A stretch of 35,580 bases of DNA, taken from NCBI GenBank assembly GCA_026388715.1, contig JAPLJF010000025.1, positions 1-35,580 on the forward strand. Reading direction: 5' to 3'. Below the pieces are notes generated by a model, which saw nothing but the letters and a program-made list of their open reading frames with translations, was not told where the DNA came from and searched no databases. The translations under genes and the position numbers were made by a program. Shown here piece by piece: positions 24,321-34,015 of the stretch; position 1 is the first letter of the stretch, and each line of letters begins with the position of its first letter. Source of the stretch: Deltaproteobacteria bacterium. Its GTDB lineage: Bacteria > Desulfobacterota > Desulfobulbia > Desulfobulbales > Desulfocapsaceae.

Positions 24321-24697
24321 ACCATATTTTTTTCAACACAGCAGTTCAACCTTATCATGAAACCCATTGTCCTGAAACCCCCTGCATTCTCCTGTTGTAA
24401 CTTTTCTCCTCAATACGCAAAAATAACCGCAAAAAATACCAAAAAACAAGGCTGATGTTTTTTATTGCCCACACGATTCACCAAGCCGCTGTAAATAAAT
24501 AAGATGGCCACCTAAATGGCCAGAACGGCTCCTTGTATGTTATCTGCCAGACGGCCATTCCGCCTTTTTCCTTGCAGAGAAAGGCAAGAAAGGGTAAATC
24601 TACAACATTCCGCATTTCATTTAGCATGCCTTTGGCATGAGAATCAATCCTACCTTTTCACTACCAGGCAGGAGCAACCTTTTTCCAGAGTATCCCC

Positions 24698-26602
24698 ATG
24701 CTGCAAATCCTCCGCAATAAAGCGCAATCCATCGTTATCCAGGCCATGGTCCTGATTATCGCCCTGGTTTTTATCTTCTGGGGTGTGGGCACCAAGATGA
24801 TGAATAGTCGGGATGCCGCCATCACTATCAATAATGAAGAGATCACCTTCCAGGAATTTCAACGGAGCTACGACCAGGCAATAACCGGCTACCGGCGCCA
24901 ATTTGGTGATGCCATCTCCGACGAAATCCTCAAAGGTCTCGGGGTCAAACAACAGGTTGTCAACCAATTGATTCAGACGGCACTCCTGCGTCAGGGTGCA
25001 AATGCCATGGGAATCATGGCAACCCCTGTTGAAATCCAGACCGCCATCCAGAAGATGCCCCAATTCCAGCAAGAGGGTAGTTTTAACATGAATACCTACC
25101 AGGCCATCCTCAGCGCCAACCGCCTGACTCCCCATAAATTCGAGGCCTCCATCGGTCATGACCTGCTTGGCGAAAAAGTGATTACCTCTATCAATAACTT
25201 TGCCACCACAGCAAGCGGGACCGAGATAAACGAGATGTATAAACGGGATCAGGAAACAGTGCGCGTCAAAGTTGTTAAGGTTACGCCCGCTCTCTTCAAT
25301 GACCAGATAGTGGTTAATCCTCAAGATCTTGCTGCCTGGTTTGAAACAGAAAAAAACACCTACAAGACCGAGAAAAAAATCAAACTGAACTATCTCAGCT
25401 TTCCCTACAAGGCCCAGATAGACAAGGTAACAATCAGTGACGAACAGGTTCTGGCCCAATACGAAAAAGAGAAGGCCGCTTACCAGGTTCCTGAAAAACG
25501 ACATGCCAGACACATCTTATTGAAGACAGAAGAAAACGCCTCCCCGGAAAAGCAGGCGGAACAACGAAAAAAAGCAGAAGAAATCCTGATTAAGGCCCGT
25601 GCTGGTGAAGATTTTTCAAAGCTGGCCGCAACGTACTCCGAAGATCCATCCAAGGCCAAGGGTGGAGATCTAGGGACATTTGCCAAGGGCAAAATGATTA
25701 AAGAATTTGACGACGCAGTCTTCTCCATGCAACCAAACGATATCAGCGATATCATCCAGACACGATTTGGTTATCATATCATCAAGCTCGACAAGATCAT
25801 GCCCGCCACGACCCAACCGATAGAGGAAGTACGCGCCGCCATTATTGCAAAACTCCAGAGTGAACAGGCAAGACCGGCAACTTTCCAGATGGCGAACGAA
25901 GCCTATGAAGGCATTATTGCCGCAGGCAGCTTGCCGGCATATGCCGAAAAACATGCCGAAAAAGCCGTTGTTACAACTGACTTTTTCAGTCGCACCGCCC
26001 CGCCCGCAACGCTGGACCATGATCCCAAGTTCATGGATACCATTTTTGCCCTGAAACAGGGTGAACTCAGCTCACTCATTGAAACTCCATCCGGCTATTT
26101 CATCCTCTTTGCGGAGGCAATCCAGGAACCAGCTCCTCCGAAGCTCGAAGAAGTCAAGGAGCTGGTAATCAAAGATTACAAGTTGGCCAAGGCCCGCAAA
26201 ATGGCCAAAGAGACCGCAACGGCAATCTTGACCAAGGTACAGGGAGGAGCTGATTTTGAGAAAACGGCCAGTGAAGCAAAATTGCAAGCCAAGAAATCAG
26301 GGCCACTGAGTAAAAACAATGCGACTCCTGACCCTGTGCTTCCGCCATCTCTTCTTGATCAGGCCTTGCGGCTGAGCGCCAAAAATCCCTTTCCCAAAGA
26401 GGCATTGGCCGTGGGAGATGATTTATATATCTTGCAATTTTTGGAACGAAAATTACCAGAAGCTGCCAGTTTAGATGCTGCCACCAGAAAAGAATATACC
26501 ACCACTCTAATCAAACAAAAACAAGATCAGTTGCTTTCTTCCTGGCTGAAACAGCAGGAAAAAAATAGCAAGATATCTATCAATAAAAATATCTTGAAAT
26601 AA
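24698..26602 (+). CDS. ppiD: PpiD-like periplasmic foldase (SurA_N / parvulin)
   Basis: This 634-aa protein is held in the inner membrane by one N-terminal helix (about 13-32) with the bulk in the periplasm, the layout of E. coli PpiD (623 aa). A SurA-like chaperone region (about 35-200) is followed by a parvulin peptidyl-prolyl isomerase domain (about 268-360; RHARHILLK...GGDLGTFAKGKMIKEFDDAVF, FGYHIIKLD). A second, weaker parvulin-like segment lies at about 410-480. It should assist folding of proteins leaving the Sec translocon. The ribosome site before ATG 24698 is poor. A hairpin terminator follows 22 bp after the stop, so it is probably a single-gene unit. Confidence 0.85.
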   Translation: MLQILRNKAQSIVIQAMVLIIALVFIFWGVGTKMMNSRDAAITINNEEITFQEFQRSYDQAITGYRRQFGDAISDEILKGLGVKQQVVNQLIQTALLRQGANAMGIMATPVEIQTAIQKMPQFQQEGSFNMNTYQAILSANRLTPHKFEASIGHDLLGEKVITSINNFATTASGTEINEMYKRDQETVRVKVVKVTPALFNDQIVVNPQDLAAWFETEKNTYKTEKKIKLNYLSFPYKAQIDKVTISDEQVLAQYEKEKAAYQVPEKRHARHILLKTEENASPEKQAEQRKKAEEILIKARAGEDFSKLAATYSEDPSKAKGGDLGTFAKGKMIKEFDDAVFSMQPNDISDIIQTRFGYHIIKLDKIMPATTQPIEEVRAAIIAKLQSEQARPATFQMANEAYEGIIAAGSLPAYAEKHAEKAVVTTDFFSRTAPPATLDHDPKFMDTIFALKQGELSSLIETPSGYFILFAEAIQEPAPPKLEEVKELVIKDYKLAKARKMAKETATAILTKVQGGADFEKTASEAKLQAKKSGPLSKNNATPDPVLPPSLLDQALRLSAKNPFPKEALAVGDDLYILQFLERKLPEAASLDAATRKEYTTTLIKQKQDQLLSSWLKQQEKNSKISINKNILK

Positions 26603-26624
26603 AAAGCATCTTAAAGAGATCCAT

Positions 26625-26671
26625 AAAGAGAAACCAGTGTGGGCTTACCAACCCCAATATGGTTTCTCTTT
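26625..26671 (+). terminator. Hairpin terminator after the PpiD-like gene
   Basis: AAAGAGAAACCA (26625-26636) pairs perfectly with TGGTTTCTCTTT (26660-26671) around a 23-nt loop that can fold further. The T run is short. Confidence 0.6.
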
Positions 26672-26810
26672 CAATTCCTGCCCTGAATCCACTTCCGTGT
26701 CATAGCGACTGACACCGGTGGTGTCATGGCATGTTCTCCATTTTCAGATCAATCCATATTTTCATTTCCGAACCAACGATCTTTCCAATCAGGATAATGC
26801 CGCATTGACT

Positions 26811-29800
26811 ATGACCGACCGACACCCTCTTCTGCAGCGCTATGACACACTCAACCAATTCGAGCAGACCTTTCTTCAATTTCTGTCCATTGTTTGTGAG
26901 CCACCTCATATCACCTTATTGATTAACTGTCTTACCAAACTGGATATGCGGAGTCCGCGGGGTAGCTGTCCCACGGCGGCCAATCTCACCCATTATTTCA
27001 ATAAATTCCAAAAACTCGGCCTCGTGACCAAAGACCGGCAATGCGCGCCGGAGTTAGCCGAAATATTCAGCCGAATTTCGGTTGCCCAAGGAACTTTTGC
27101 CTCTTTTGCGCAAGTAATCCGCCAGGAAGCCCCGGTCTCCTATTATTACGGGAAATGGACAACTCGTTGCTGGCGGGCCATGCGCGAGCTCCGCATTGGT
27201 ATCTATACCCAGCAGTTTGATCTTATTGACGATGCCCTCGATTTTCTTGGCAGCCAGGACCAAAAACTCTTCTCAGCCATATCCCCCACGGTCCAGGTCA
27301 TCACCAATCCCTTTGATCCAGTATGGTTTCGAACTCTTGCCCCTTCCTTCCAGTTTTTCTTAACAGATCAGGCCCTTCGTTTTGCCCAGTCTACTTTATC
27401 GTCCTTCCCGGAAATTTTAAAATTTCTCCAAGATAAGGACAATTTCCAGGGCCTTGATAACGACGAAAGGCTCCCTTTTCAACGCCTGCTTTTTAACCAA
27501 CTCCTCCTCCAGGGAGAACTAGACGCCGCAGAACACCTGATCACCGAGCAACCAGAAAGCTTCAGCGGAACTGGCGCCGCAGGCTCTCTTTCTTTTCTGC
27601 GTGGCCAGTACCGCCAGGCCCGACAATCTTTTGCCGACGATATCCAGACCCTCCAGAAACTCAGCGGCAATGACAAGGTTGCCTTTATTGGTCCGCCAGG
27701 ACTCTTGCATCTTCTGGCCTGCCTCCAGGAAGACACCATCGACCAAAACCAGGCCGTTGCCCACCGTATCGGTATTACCCTGTCACTCTTTCCCGGCATG
27801 GCAGAAGAGAAGGCCTACCATTTTCTGGCCGCCCTGCTCAGCGCGCAAAGCAATAGCAAGCTCACCGATGAAACATTCGGCCTCATCCAGGATGAAAAAG
27901 CCCCCAGCCTGAACATCCTTTTTGCCGGACTCTGCGACTACTGGCTGAACAGCACGATCAAGCCGGATACCGAAAAAAGAATCCAGGCCCTGTATCAACA
28001 GGCCAAGGCCAATCACTATCATTTTTTCACCCTGAATCTGGCTGACATTCTGGCCAAGACTTCCGCAGAAAACAGTGAATATCTGGCAACCATGCAGACT
28101 ATCCAGGAACAAACTGGCCAAGTCTCCCTGGTCGCTATCCTTGAGCCTGAAGATCCCTGGAAACGAAGCCTGCAGGCACTGATCCAGGCCACAACCATCC
28201 AGCCGTACCCTGACCAGAATCAGACAATCAGAATGGCATGGTTCATCGATTATAAAAATGATGTGCTCACCATCAGCCCCAAAGAGCAAAAGATCTCTCC
28301 CGAAGGGCAATGGAGTAAAGGCCGGCCCATATCGCTTTCCCGGCTTTACTCAGGTGACATGCTCCCCTATCTGAGCATCCAGGATCGCAAGATCAGCGCG
28401 GCCATCAAAAAAATCCAACACCCTGAGACCCACGGAATCAGTTACCACTTTGACATGGACCAAGCCTTGGTCGCCATGATTAACCATCCTCTCCTTTTCC
28501 TGACCCAATCACCAACTTCAGCTGTCGAATTTATTGCCGGTGAACCTGAGCTTCTGGTGGAAGAAAGAGGCGGGCAACTCCACATCCGTTTTGCCCAGGC
28601 AGTTACCAAAAACTCTATTACTGTCTTTCAGGAAACACCGACGCGTTTCAAAATCATTGCCATTAATGACAATCATCGCCGCATTGCCCAGATTACCGGT
28701 CCCGATGGTCTCAGTGTCCCTCTTGCGGCAAGCGAACAAGTACTTACCGCCATTGGCAATATTTCTTCCTATATGACGGTTCATTCGGCAATTGCCGTTG
28801 ATGCCACAACCAATAAAAATACCCATATCGAATTTGTCGAGGCCGACCCCTCCATTTATATCCACCTACTCCCTTTTGGCACCGGCTTCCGCCTGGAGAT
28901 GTTTGTCAAGCCCTTTGCTGAAGGCGGTCATTATCTGAAACCGGGGCAGGGTGTTGAAAATATCATGGCTGAAGTCCGGGGAAAACGCCTGCAAACGCGG
29001 CGTAATCTGGCACTCGAAGAAGAAAAGGCCAGAGGGATTGAAGAATCCTGCCCTATCCTTGACCTGGCCATTGATATCGAACAGGAAAATGATCGGGAAT
29101 GGCACCTGCAGGATCCGGATGACTGTCTGCAGGCCCTGATGGAATTGCAGGCCATTCATGATCAGGTCATCATTGAATGGCCGGAAGGTGAAAAACTGAC
29201 GGTCAGCCATCAGGCCTCCCTGAAAAATCTGAATCTGAAGATACGCACCAATCGTCAAAACTGGTTTGCCCTTTCCGGATACCTAGAGCTTGACCAGGAT
29301 ACCGTTATTGACCTGCGTGAGTTGCTCGCCAAGGTCAAAGGGTCTTCAGGCCGTTTTGTACAGATTGGTGAAGGCCAATTTCTGGCCCTTACTCAGGAAT
29401 TTAAAAAACGACTGGAAGAACTGAACATCTACTCTGAAGGAATTGATCCCGACAGCGGCGACGAAATCCTTCTGCACCCCCTGGCTGCCCTCCCACTGGA
29501 ACAACTGATCGAACAGGCAAAAACCAATGTTGATGCCGGCTGGGAGACGCAACAGGCAAGACTCAAAGATCTCCAATCCTACACCCCCAAGCTTCCATCT
29601 ACTCTCCAGGCAGAATTACGGGATTATCAGCTCGAAGGCTATAACTGGCTGGCCCGCCTTGTGCACTGGGGCGTTGGTGGCTGTCTGGCCGATGATATGG
29701 GGCTGGGCAAGACCATCCAGTCCCTGGCCATCATCCTGGAACTGGCCTCGGAAGGGCCGTCTCTGGTGATTGCCCCCACTTCAGTCTCCACCAACTGGGA

Positions 29801-30983
29801 AACAGAGGTGAATCGCTTTGCCCCCACCCTCAACATCAAAACTCTGACTGGAAAAAATCGCGGAAGAACCATTGAGGAATTGGGGAAATTTGATCTCCTG
29901 ATCACCACCTACACCCTGCTCCAACAAGAAAACGAGCTCTTGTCACAGGTCAAATGGCAGACCGTTATTCTCGATGAGGCCCAGGCCATAAAAAATGCGG
30001 CAACCAAACGATCCAAGGCCGCCATGGCACTCCAGGCCAGATTCAGACTTCTCACCACCGGTACCCCCATCGAAAACCACCTGGGAGAACTGTGGAACCT
30101 CTTTCACTTTATCAATCCTGGCCTGCTGGGTTCATTGAATCGCTTCAATGAACGCTTTGCCATTCCCATCGAACGCTACCACGATCGCGAGGCCCGACTG
30201 AAACTGAAAAAGCTCATTCGCCCTTTTATCCTGCGACGAATCAAATCGGAAGTGCTGGAAGAACTGCCACCACGCACAGAGATCACTCTCCACGTGGCCA
30301 TGAGCCAAGAGGAAACCCATTTTTATGAGGCACTGAGACAAAACGCGCTGCAGACCCTTGAAAATAATCAGGAGAAAAAAGGAAGGCATCTCCAGATCCT
30401 GACCGAGATCATGAAATTACGTCAGGCCTGTTGCAACCCCCGTCTGATAGCCCCGGACACCAATATTCCCAGTGCCAAACTTGAAGTATTCTCGGCAGTC
30501 ATTGAGGAACTGCTGGGCGGTCGCCATAAGGCCCTGGTGTTCAGCCAATTTATCGGTCATCTACAGATCCTGCGTGAGCATCTGGATAGCAAGGGAATTG
30601 CCTACAAATATCTGGACGGTTCAACCAACAGCGCCAAACGAAAACAGCAGGTTGATGAATTCCAATCAGGGGAAAGCGATCTCTTTCTCATCAGCCTCAA
30701 GGCAGGCGGGCTTGGCCTGAATCTAACTGCGGCTGATTACGTCATCCACATGGACCCCTGGTGGAATCCAGCCATTGAGGACCAGGCATCTGACCGCGCC
30801 CACCGCATTGGCCAGACACGCCCCGTCACCATCTATAGGCTCATCTGCAAAAACACTATTGAAGAAAAAATAGTCAAACTTCATCAAGAAAAACGGGATC
30901 TTGCCGGAAGCCTACTCGAAGGAACCGATATCAGCGCCAAAATGAGCGCTGACGATCTCCTGGATCTGATCAAACAAATCTAA
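26811..30983 (+). CDS. SNF2-family DEAD/DEAH-box helicase with a large N-terminal region
   Basis: This protein of 1390 aa has the SNF2/Rad54-type ATPase in its last 460 residues. The N-lobe starts near residue 933 (LRDYQLEGYNWLARL), with Walker A DDMGLGKT (about 961), DEAQ (about 1054) and TGTPIENHLGELWNLF. The C-lobe ends in the motif VI region QASDRAHRIGQTRPV. The first 930 residues are largely helical and I cannot assign them. Such proteins move on double-stranded DNA and remodel bound proteins; the exact role here is unknown. ATG 26811 is preferred to an upstream GTG at 26718, though neither has a good ribosome site. It stands alone between a terminator and tRNA-Arg. Confidence 0.88.
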   Translation: MTDRHPLLQRYDTLNQFEQTFLQFLSIVCEPPHITLLINCLTKLDMRSPRGSCPTAANLTHYFNKFQKLGLVTKDRQCAPELAEIFSRISVAQGTFASFAQVIRQEAPVSYYYGKWTTRCWRAMRELRIGIYTQQFDLIDDALDFLGSQDQKLFSAISPTVQVITNPFDPVWFRTLAPSFQFFLTDQALRFAQSTLSSFPEILKFLQDKDNFQGLDNDERLPFQRLLFNQLLLQGELDAAEHLITEQPESFSGTGAAGSLSFLRGQYRQARQSFADDIQTLQKLSGNDKVAFIGPPGLLHLLACLQEDTIDQNQAVAHRIGITLSLFPGMAEEKAYHFLAALLSAQSNSKLTDETFGLIQDEKAPSLNILFAGLCDYWLNSTIKPDTEKRIQALYQQAKANHYHFFTLNLADILAKTSAENSEYLATMQTIQEQTGQVSLVAILEPEDPWKRSLQALIQATTIQPYPDQNQTIRMAWFIDYKNDVLTISPKEQKISPEGQWSKGRPISLSRLYSGDMLPYLSIQDRKISAAIKKIQHPETHGISYHFDMDQALVAMINHPLLFLTQSPTSAVEFIAGEPELLVEERGGQLHIRFAQAVTKNSITVFQETPTRFKIIAINDNHRRIAQITGPDGLSVPLAASEQVLTAIGNISSYMTVHSAIAVDATTNKNTHIEFVEADPSIYIHLLPFGTGFRLEMFVKPFAEGGHYLKPGQGVENIMAEVRGKRLQTRRNLALEEEKARGIEESCPILDLAIDIEQENDREWHLQDPDDCLQALMELQAIHDQVIIEWPEGEKLTVSHQASLKNLNLKIRTNRQNWFALSGYLELDQDTVIDLRELLAKVKGSSGRFVQIGEGQFLALTQEFKKRLEELNIYSEGIDPDSGDEILLHPLAALPLEQLIEQAKTNVDAGWETQQARLKDLQSYTPKLPSTLQAELRDYQLEGYNWLARLVHWGVGGCLADDMGLGKTIQSLAIILELASEGPSLVIAPTSVSTNWETEVNRFAPTLNIKTLTGKNRGRTIEELGKFDLLITTYTLLQQENELLSQVKWQTVILDEAQAIKNAATKRSKAAMALQARFRLLTTGTPIENHLGELWNLFHFINPGLLGSLNRFNERFAIPIERYHDREARLKLKKLIRPFILRRIKSEVLEELPPRTEITLHVAMSQEETHFYEALRQNALQTLENNQEKKGRHLQILTEIMKLRQACCNPRLIAPDTNIPSAKLEVFSAVIEELLGGRHKALVFSQFIGHLQILREHLDSKGIAYKYLDGSTNSAKRKQQVDEFQSGESDLFLISLKAGGLGLNLTAADYVIHMDPWWNPAIEDQASDRAHRIGQTRPVTIYRLICKNTIEEKIVKLHQEKRDLAGSLLEGTDISAKMSADDLLDLIKQI

Positions 30984-31034
30984 TCCGGCATCAACACTTA
31001 AGGTGAATACAGAGGCAAGCGAGAGAAAAGGCGG

Positions 31035-31062
31035 TTGCTTTTTACCTCCATTCGATTAAAAT
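31035..31062 (+). promoter_or_regulatory. Sigma70-type promoter of tRNA-Arg
   Basis: TTGCTT (31035-31040) and TAAAAT (31057-31062) are spaced by 16 nt. The predicted start is about 15 nt before the mature tRNA. Confidence 0.55.
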
Positions 31063-31083
31063 GACTTGTTCTCAAAAAGATAT

Positions 31084-31160
<77 letters not shown>

Positions 31161-31168
31161 ATAAATAT

Positions 31169-31203
31169 AAGCACTTACTTCTTTTTGAGGTGGGTGCTTT
31201 TTT
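31169..31203 (+). terminator. Terminator after tRNA-Arg
   Basis: AAGCACTTAC (31169-31178) pairs with GTGGGTGCTT (31190-31199), with two G-U pairs, around an 11-nt loop. It is followed by a run of T to 31203. Confidence 0.75.
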
Positions 31204-31255
31204 GTTCAGTCAGATGCCGGTCAGATGAGATCATATTACTCCCGACACAGAGTAC

Positions 31256-31882
31256 GTGCAAAATATGCAAAAAAAAATACTTCATTTCTATCGAAAAAAT
31301 GCTAACAGCTATATCAAAGAGACAATAAATCTTGATATGATAGAAATATTATCAAGTTTTATTAGTTACTTACCACCAAACGGGCATATTCTTGATCTCG
31401 GTTGTGGCTCTGGACGTGATACTCTTTTTTTTCAGAAACATGGTTTTAAAGTGACAGCTATGGATGCAACTCCAGAAATAGCTACTATTTGCCGTCAGAT
31501 TATTGATCAAGAAGTGCTTGTCGCCTCAGCCCAATCCCTGAATTCGCCTGATTGTTATGATGGCATTTGGGCATGTGCCAGCCTGCTTCATATTCCAGCA
31601 TCGAAATTTACAGATACACTAAACAGGTTGTATATGGCATTAAAACCTGGCGGGATATGTTACATGTCTTTTAAAAAAGGAAATGGGGAAAGATGGGATG
31701 AAAAGGGTCGTTTTTTCTTTGATCTTACTCCAAACATCATACGTCAATATCTCTCTCAACTTAAAAATATAGATCTTATTGATATTGAGGAACAAACAAA
31801 ATTACTCCGGGAAAAACAACAAACTTGGGTCAATGTTTTTTTTCAAAAAAAGACACTCTCCAAAATGAAAAAGGAATGTTAG
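31256..31882 (+). CDS. Class I SAM-dependent methyltransferase
   Basis: This 208-aa Rossmann-fold methyltransferase has motif I ILDLGCGSGRD (45-55) and an acidic end of strand 2 (VTAMDATPE). The family signatures YDGIWACASLLHIP and TWVNVFFQKK close the domain. It belongs to the TehB/UbiE-like small methyltransferases and has no DNA target-recognition domain or (D/N)PPY motif, so an ordinary DNA methylase is unlikely. GTG 31256 is given as start; ATG 31265 is equally possible and neither has a strong ribosome site. Its stop abuts the ATG of the HNH gene, so the two are co-translated. The gene is AT-rich, unlike genes before the tRNA, suggesting transfer. The methyl acceptor is unknown. Confidence 0.88.
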   Translation: MQNMQKKILHFYRKNANSYIKETINLDMIEILSSFISYLPPNGHILDLGCGSGRDTLFFQKHGFKVTAMDATPEIATICRQIIDQEVLVASAQSLNSPDCYDGIWACASLLHIPASKFTDTLNRLYMALKPGGICYMSFKKGNGERWDEKGRFFFDLTPNIIRQYLSQLKNIDLIDIEEQTKLLREKQQTWVNVFFQKKTLSKMKKEC

Positions 31883-32917
31883 ATGACCGAAGATACACGT
31901 TTTTACGAGATAGAACCAAGTCGTGAAAACTATTGGCGTGCCATTATACTTTTTGGCAGAAATGTAGCTTCATATAAATTTGCATTAGCAAAAGCTCTTT
32001 ATGACCTGCGTTCTCATCCTCAAGAATTAATCAGAATGGATGAATTGGCACCATATTTTGCCAAGCATATCACTGAACATCTGAAACATTGTAATAAACA
32101 GGCGACTTCAAGCCAAAGTCGTTTTCTTAATGCCTGTCGGACATTCAACGACAATAACATTCCAGAATCAAAACTGATTGAAGAAACCGTAAAATTTGGT
32201 TTTCAAAATGTTATTGATGCATTTCACAATGTTCATGGGGGTGAACTTCCTTGTAGATTTTTTCTTGATGAAAGAAAAACAAATGGAGCTATTCGCTTAA
32301 CTGACGAATTCTACCAATTGGCTGAAAGCTCTCTTATTCATGATTTAAACATTGAGACAGAAGCAAGATGGCGCTTGGTTGAAACTGCGTGGGAACTGGG
32401 TTTATCACGGCATATTGTTCAAATTGGGTACGATGAATCCAGCCATGTATTGAATGCCATTACAATACAAAATCGACGTGTCACCATCACATCTTCACGA
32501 GATGCATTGAATGGGTATCAAAAAGGACGTTGTTTTTATTGCTACAAAGATATTTCGATAGATACAAACTCATCAGAACTTGCTGATGTCGATCATTTTT
32601 TTCCATATAAACTGACCTTTTGTGCCGCTGAAAAACCAATTAACGGTGTCGCAAATTTAGTTTTGGCGTGCAAACAATGTAATCGTGGCTCTAATGGAAA
32701 ATTTGATAGAATTCCTAAAATAACATTATTGGAACGGCTTTATCAACGAAATGAATATCTCATTAAAAGCCATCATCCACTTCGCGAAACCTTGATGCTG
32801 CAAACAGGTATCACAGAGTCAGAACGTCGATCATTTTTAAATTCAGCTTACAATTGTGCAAAAAGTTCTATTATTATGGATTGGGCACCCGCACCATGTG
32901 GTGAAGCAATTTTTTAA
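31883..32917 (+). CDS. HNH endonuclease coupled to the methyltransferase
   Basis: This 344-aa protein has an HNH nuclease domain in its last third. The zinc knuckle CFYC (217-220) is followed by the catalytic segment DVDHFFP (Asp237, His238), NGVANLVLACKQCN (second pair Cys263 and Cys266), and a conserved Lys (NGKFD). The first 210 residues are helical and unassigned and may recognise the target. It starts directly after the methyltransferase stop. A nuclease next to a methyltransferase invites a restriction-modification reading, but the methyltransferase type argues against classic DNA protection. A defence role is inference. Like its partner it is AT-rich. Confidence 0.88.
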   Translation: MTEDTRFYEIEPSRENYWRAIILFGRNVASYKFALAKALYDLRSHPQELIRMDELAPYFAKHITEHLKHCNKQATSSQSRFLNACRTFNDNNIPESKLIEETVKFGFQNVIDAFHNVHGGELPCRFFLDERKTNGAIRLTDEFYQLAESSLIHDLNIETEARWRLVETAWELGLSRHIVQIGYDESSHVLNAITIQNRRVTITSSRDALNGYQKGRCFYCYKDISIDTNSSELADVDHFFPYKLTFCAAEKPINGVANLVLACKQCNRGSNGKFDRIPKITLLERLYQRNEYLIKSHHPLRETLMLQTGITESERRSFLNSAYNCAKSSIIMDWAPAPCGEAIF

Positions 32918-32956
32918 CAAAATTATCCATATCTAATTATAATTACGTGAGTTTCT

Positions 32957-32992
32957 GAATAGTTAAGAAAATACACAGTCTCATAACTATTC
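32957..32992. terminator. AT-rich hairpin between convergent units
   Basis: GAATAGTTA (32957-32965) and TAACTATTC (32984-32992) form a perfect 9-bp inverted repeat in the gap between the HNH gene and the leftward operon. It could serve either transcript; there is no strong T run. Confidence 0.3.
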
Positions 32993-33096
32993 CGAAATCA
33001 AGCTATTCTCTTCAATTCACCTATGGTAACTCAGGGTAGATCTGGTCATTCTGACAAAAGAAGTTCTATCAAATCAGACATTCACAGTAGAAAGGA

Positions 33097-33297
33097 TTAT
33101 TCCACATCCCTCTCTTCCACGTCAATCATCTCCATTATTTCGGCCTGAAACACCTCATCCTGCATAATCTTTACTGCAATGGCTTGGCATATTGCACCAG
33201 CAAGTCCATCAACATTACCAAAAGCCACGTCTACCTTAATTTCACCATCCTCTGAAGCTTCAATGATTAATGCCGCCTGATTATCTTTTAGTTCCAT
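33097..33297 (-). CDS. Small acidic protein of unknown function
   Basis: This 66-aa, strongly acidic protein is not recognised. It has a beta-like first half (AALIIEASEDGEIKVDVAFG) and a helical second half (GAICQAIAVKIMQDEVFQAEIMEMI). GGAG lies about 9 nt before ATG 33297, and the stop of the 128-aa gene is 3 bp upstream, so it is the last gene of a leftward operon. The negative charge beside an IHF-like gene could suggest a protein that contacts nucleoid or basic partners; this is a guess. Confidence 0.7.
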   Translation of the reverse strand: MELKDNQAALIIEASEDGEIKVDVAFGNVDGLAGAICQAIAVKIMQDEVFQAEIMEMIDVEERDVE

Positions 33298-33300
33298 CGT

Positions 33301-33687
33301 TTAATGCTCCGTTACCTCAGCTTTGTATAACATCTCTTCTTCATAAATTTCTATTGATGAGCCTGTTTCTAAGGAGAATCCTTTCGGTAATTTTGTCATT
33401 ACCACAGCAAAAATCTCACCATCATCAATATGCTCAATTTTCACATCAATATGCCCACCATCGATACGCATATTCTTGCCTGTTCCTATTCCGAAAAAGA
33501 CACGAATAGTAATAACATCGTCAATTTTAAGGTCTTTAATATTTACACCAGGATACTTTGGTAACTCTGGTGGATAATAGCCGGGTGTCTTGGCATTCTT
33601 GAGACTGTAGATATGATAACCGTCTTTCTTGATATCGTTTAGAAAGGCTGGCTCATTCTTTCTGGATGGGAATTTTATGATGGTCAT
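33301..33687 (-). CDS. Uncharacterised 128-aa protein
   Basis: No family is recognised. It begins MTIIKFPSRK and has a proline-rich early stretch (YYPPELPKYPG). The remainder, about 50-128, alternates short strands and charged turns (DDVITIRVFFGIGTG, GHIDVKIEHIDDGEIFAVVMTKLP, SIEIYEEEML) and looks like a small beta domain. There is no signal peptide or membrane segment. ATG 33687 directly follows the stop of the IHF-like gene, with GGAAG upstream, which supports a shared message with that gene and the 66-aa gene. Confidence 0.75.
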   Translation of the reverse strand: MTIIKFPSRKNEPAFLNDIKKDGYHIYSLKNAKTPGYYPPELPKYPGVNIKDLKIDDVITIRVFFGIGTGKNMRIDGGHIDVKIEHIDDGEIFAVVMTKLPKGFSLETGSSIEIYEEEMLYKAEVTEH

Positions 33688-33972
33688 TTATTTTCTTCCA
33701 GCATTCACAGTCTCTCTTAAATCCTTCCCGACCTTGAAAATTGGAAGCTTCTTAGCCTTCACCTCAGTTTCTTTGCCTGTTTTGGGATTTCTGCCAGTAT
33801 AGGGCTCGTAATGCTTGACAATGAAGCTACCAAAACCACGGATCTCAATATTATCACCGTTGGCCAGTGCATTCGTCATAGAATCAAGTATCGTGCTGAC
33901 GATGCCCGCCGTTGTTCGGGTTGAAAGGTTCAGTTCTTTGGATAATGCCTCTGTCAATTCTGTTTTAGTCAT
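33688..33972 (-). CDS. IHF/HU-family DNA-bending protein
   Basis: This 94-aa protein is of the HU/IHF family and closest in pattern to IHF beta: N-terminal MTKTELTEALSKEL, central IEIRGFGSF, and the DNA-arm sequence YTGRNPKTGKETEV ending KVGKDLRETVN. It should bend DNA as a dimer. ATG 33972 gives the family N-terminus; an upstream TTG reading adds 19 unrelated residues. Its ribosome site is weak. It lies in an accessory operon rather than the usual rpsA or pheT context, so it may serve the island (for example in recombination or packaging) rather than the core chromosome. Confidence 0.9.
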   Translation of the reverse strand: MTKTELTEALSKELNLSTRTTAGIVSTILDSMTNALANGDNIEIRGFGSFIVKHYEPYTGRNPKTGKETEVKAKKLPIFKVGKDLRETVNAGRK

Positions 33973-34015
33973 GTTTTTTACACCATCAAGTTTTGGGATC
34001 AAGAGTTCAACAATT

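Noticed and set aside
31883..32917. The HNH protein as a group I intron or homing endonuclease
   Set aside because: It is coupled to a methyltransferase and is not inserted in a conserved gene or intron.
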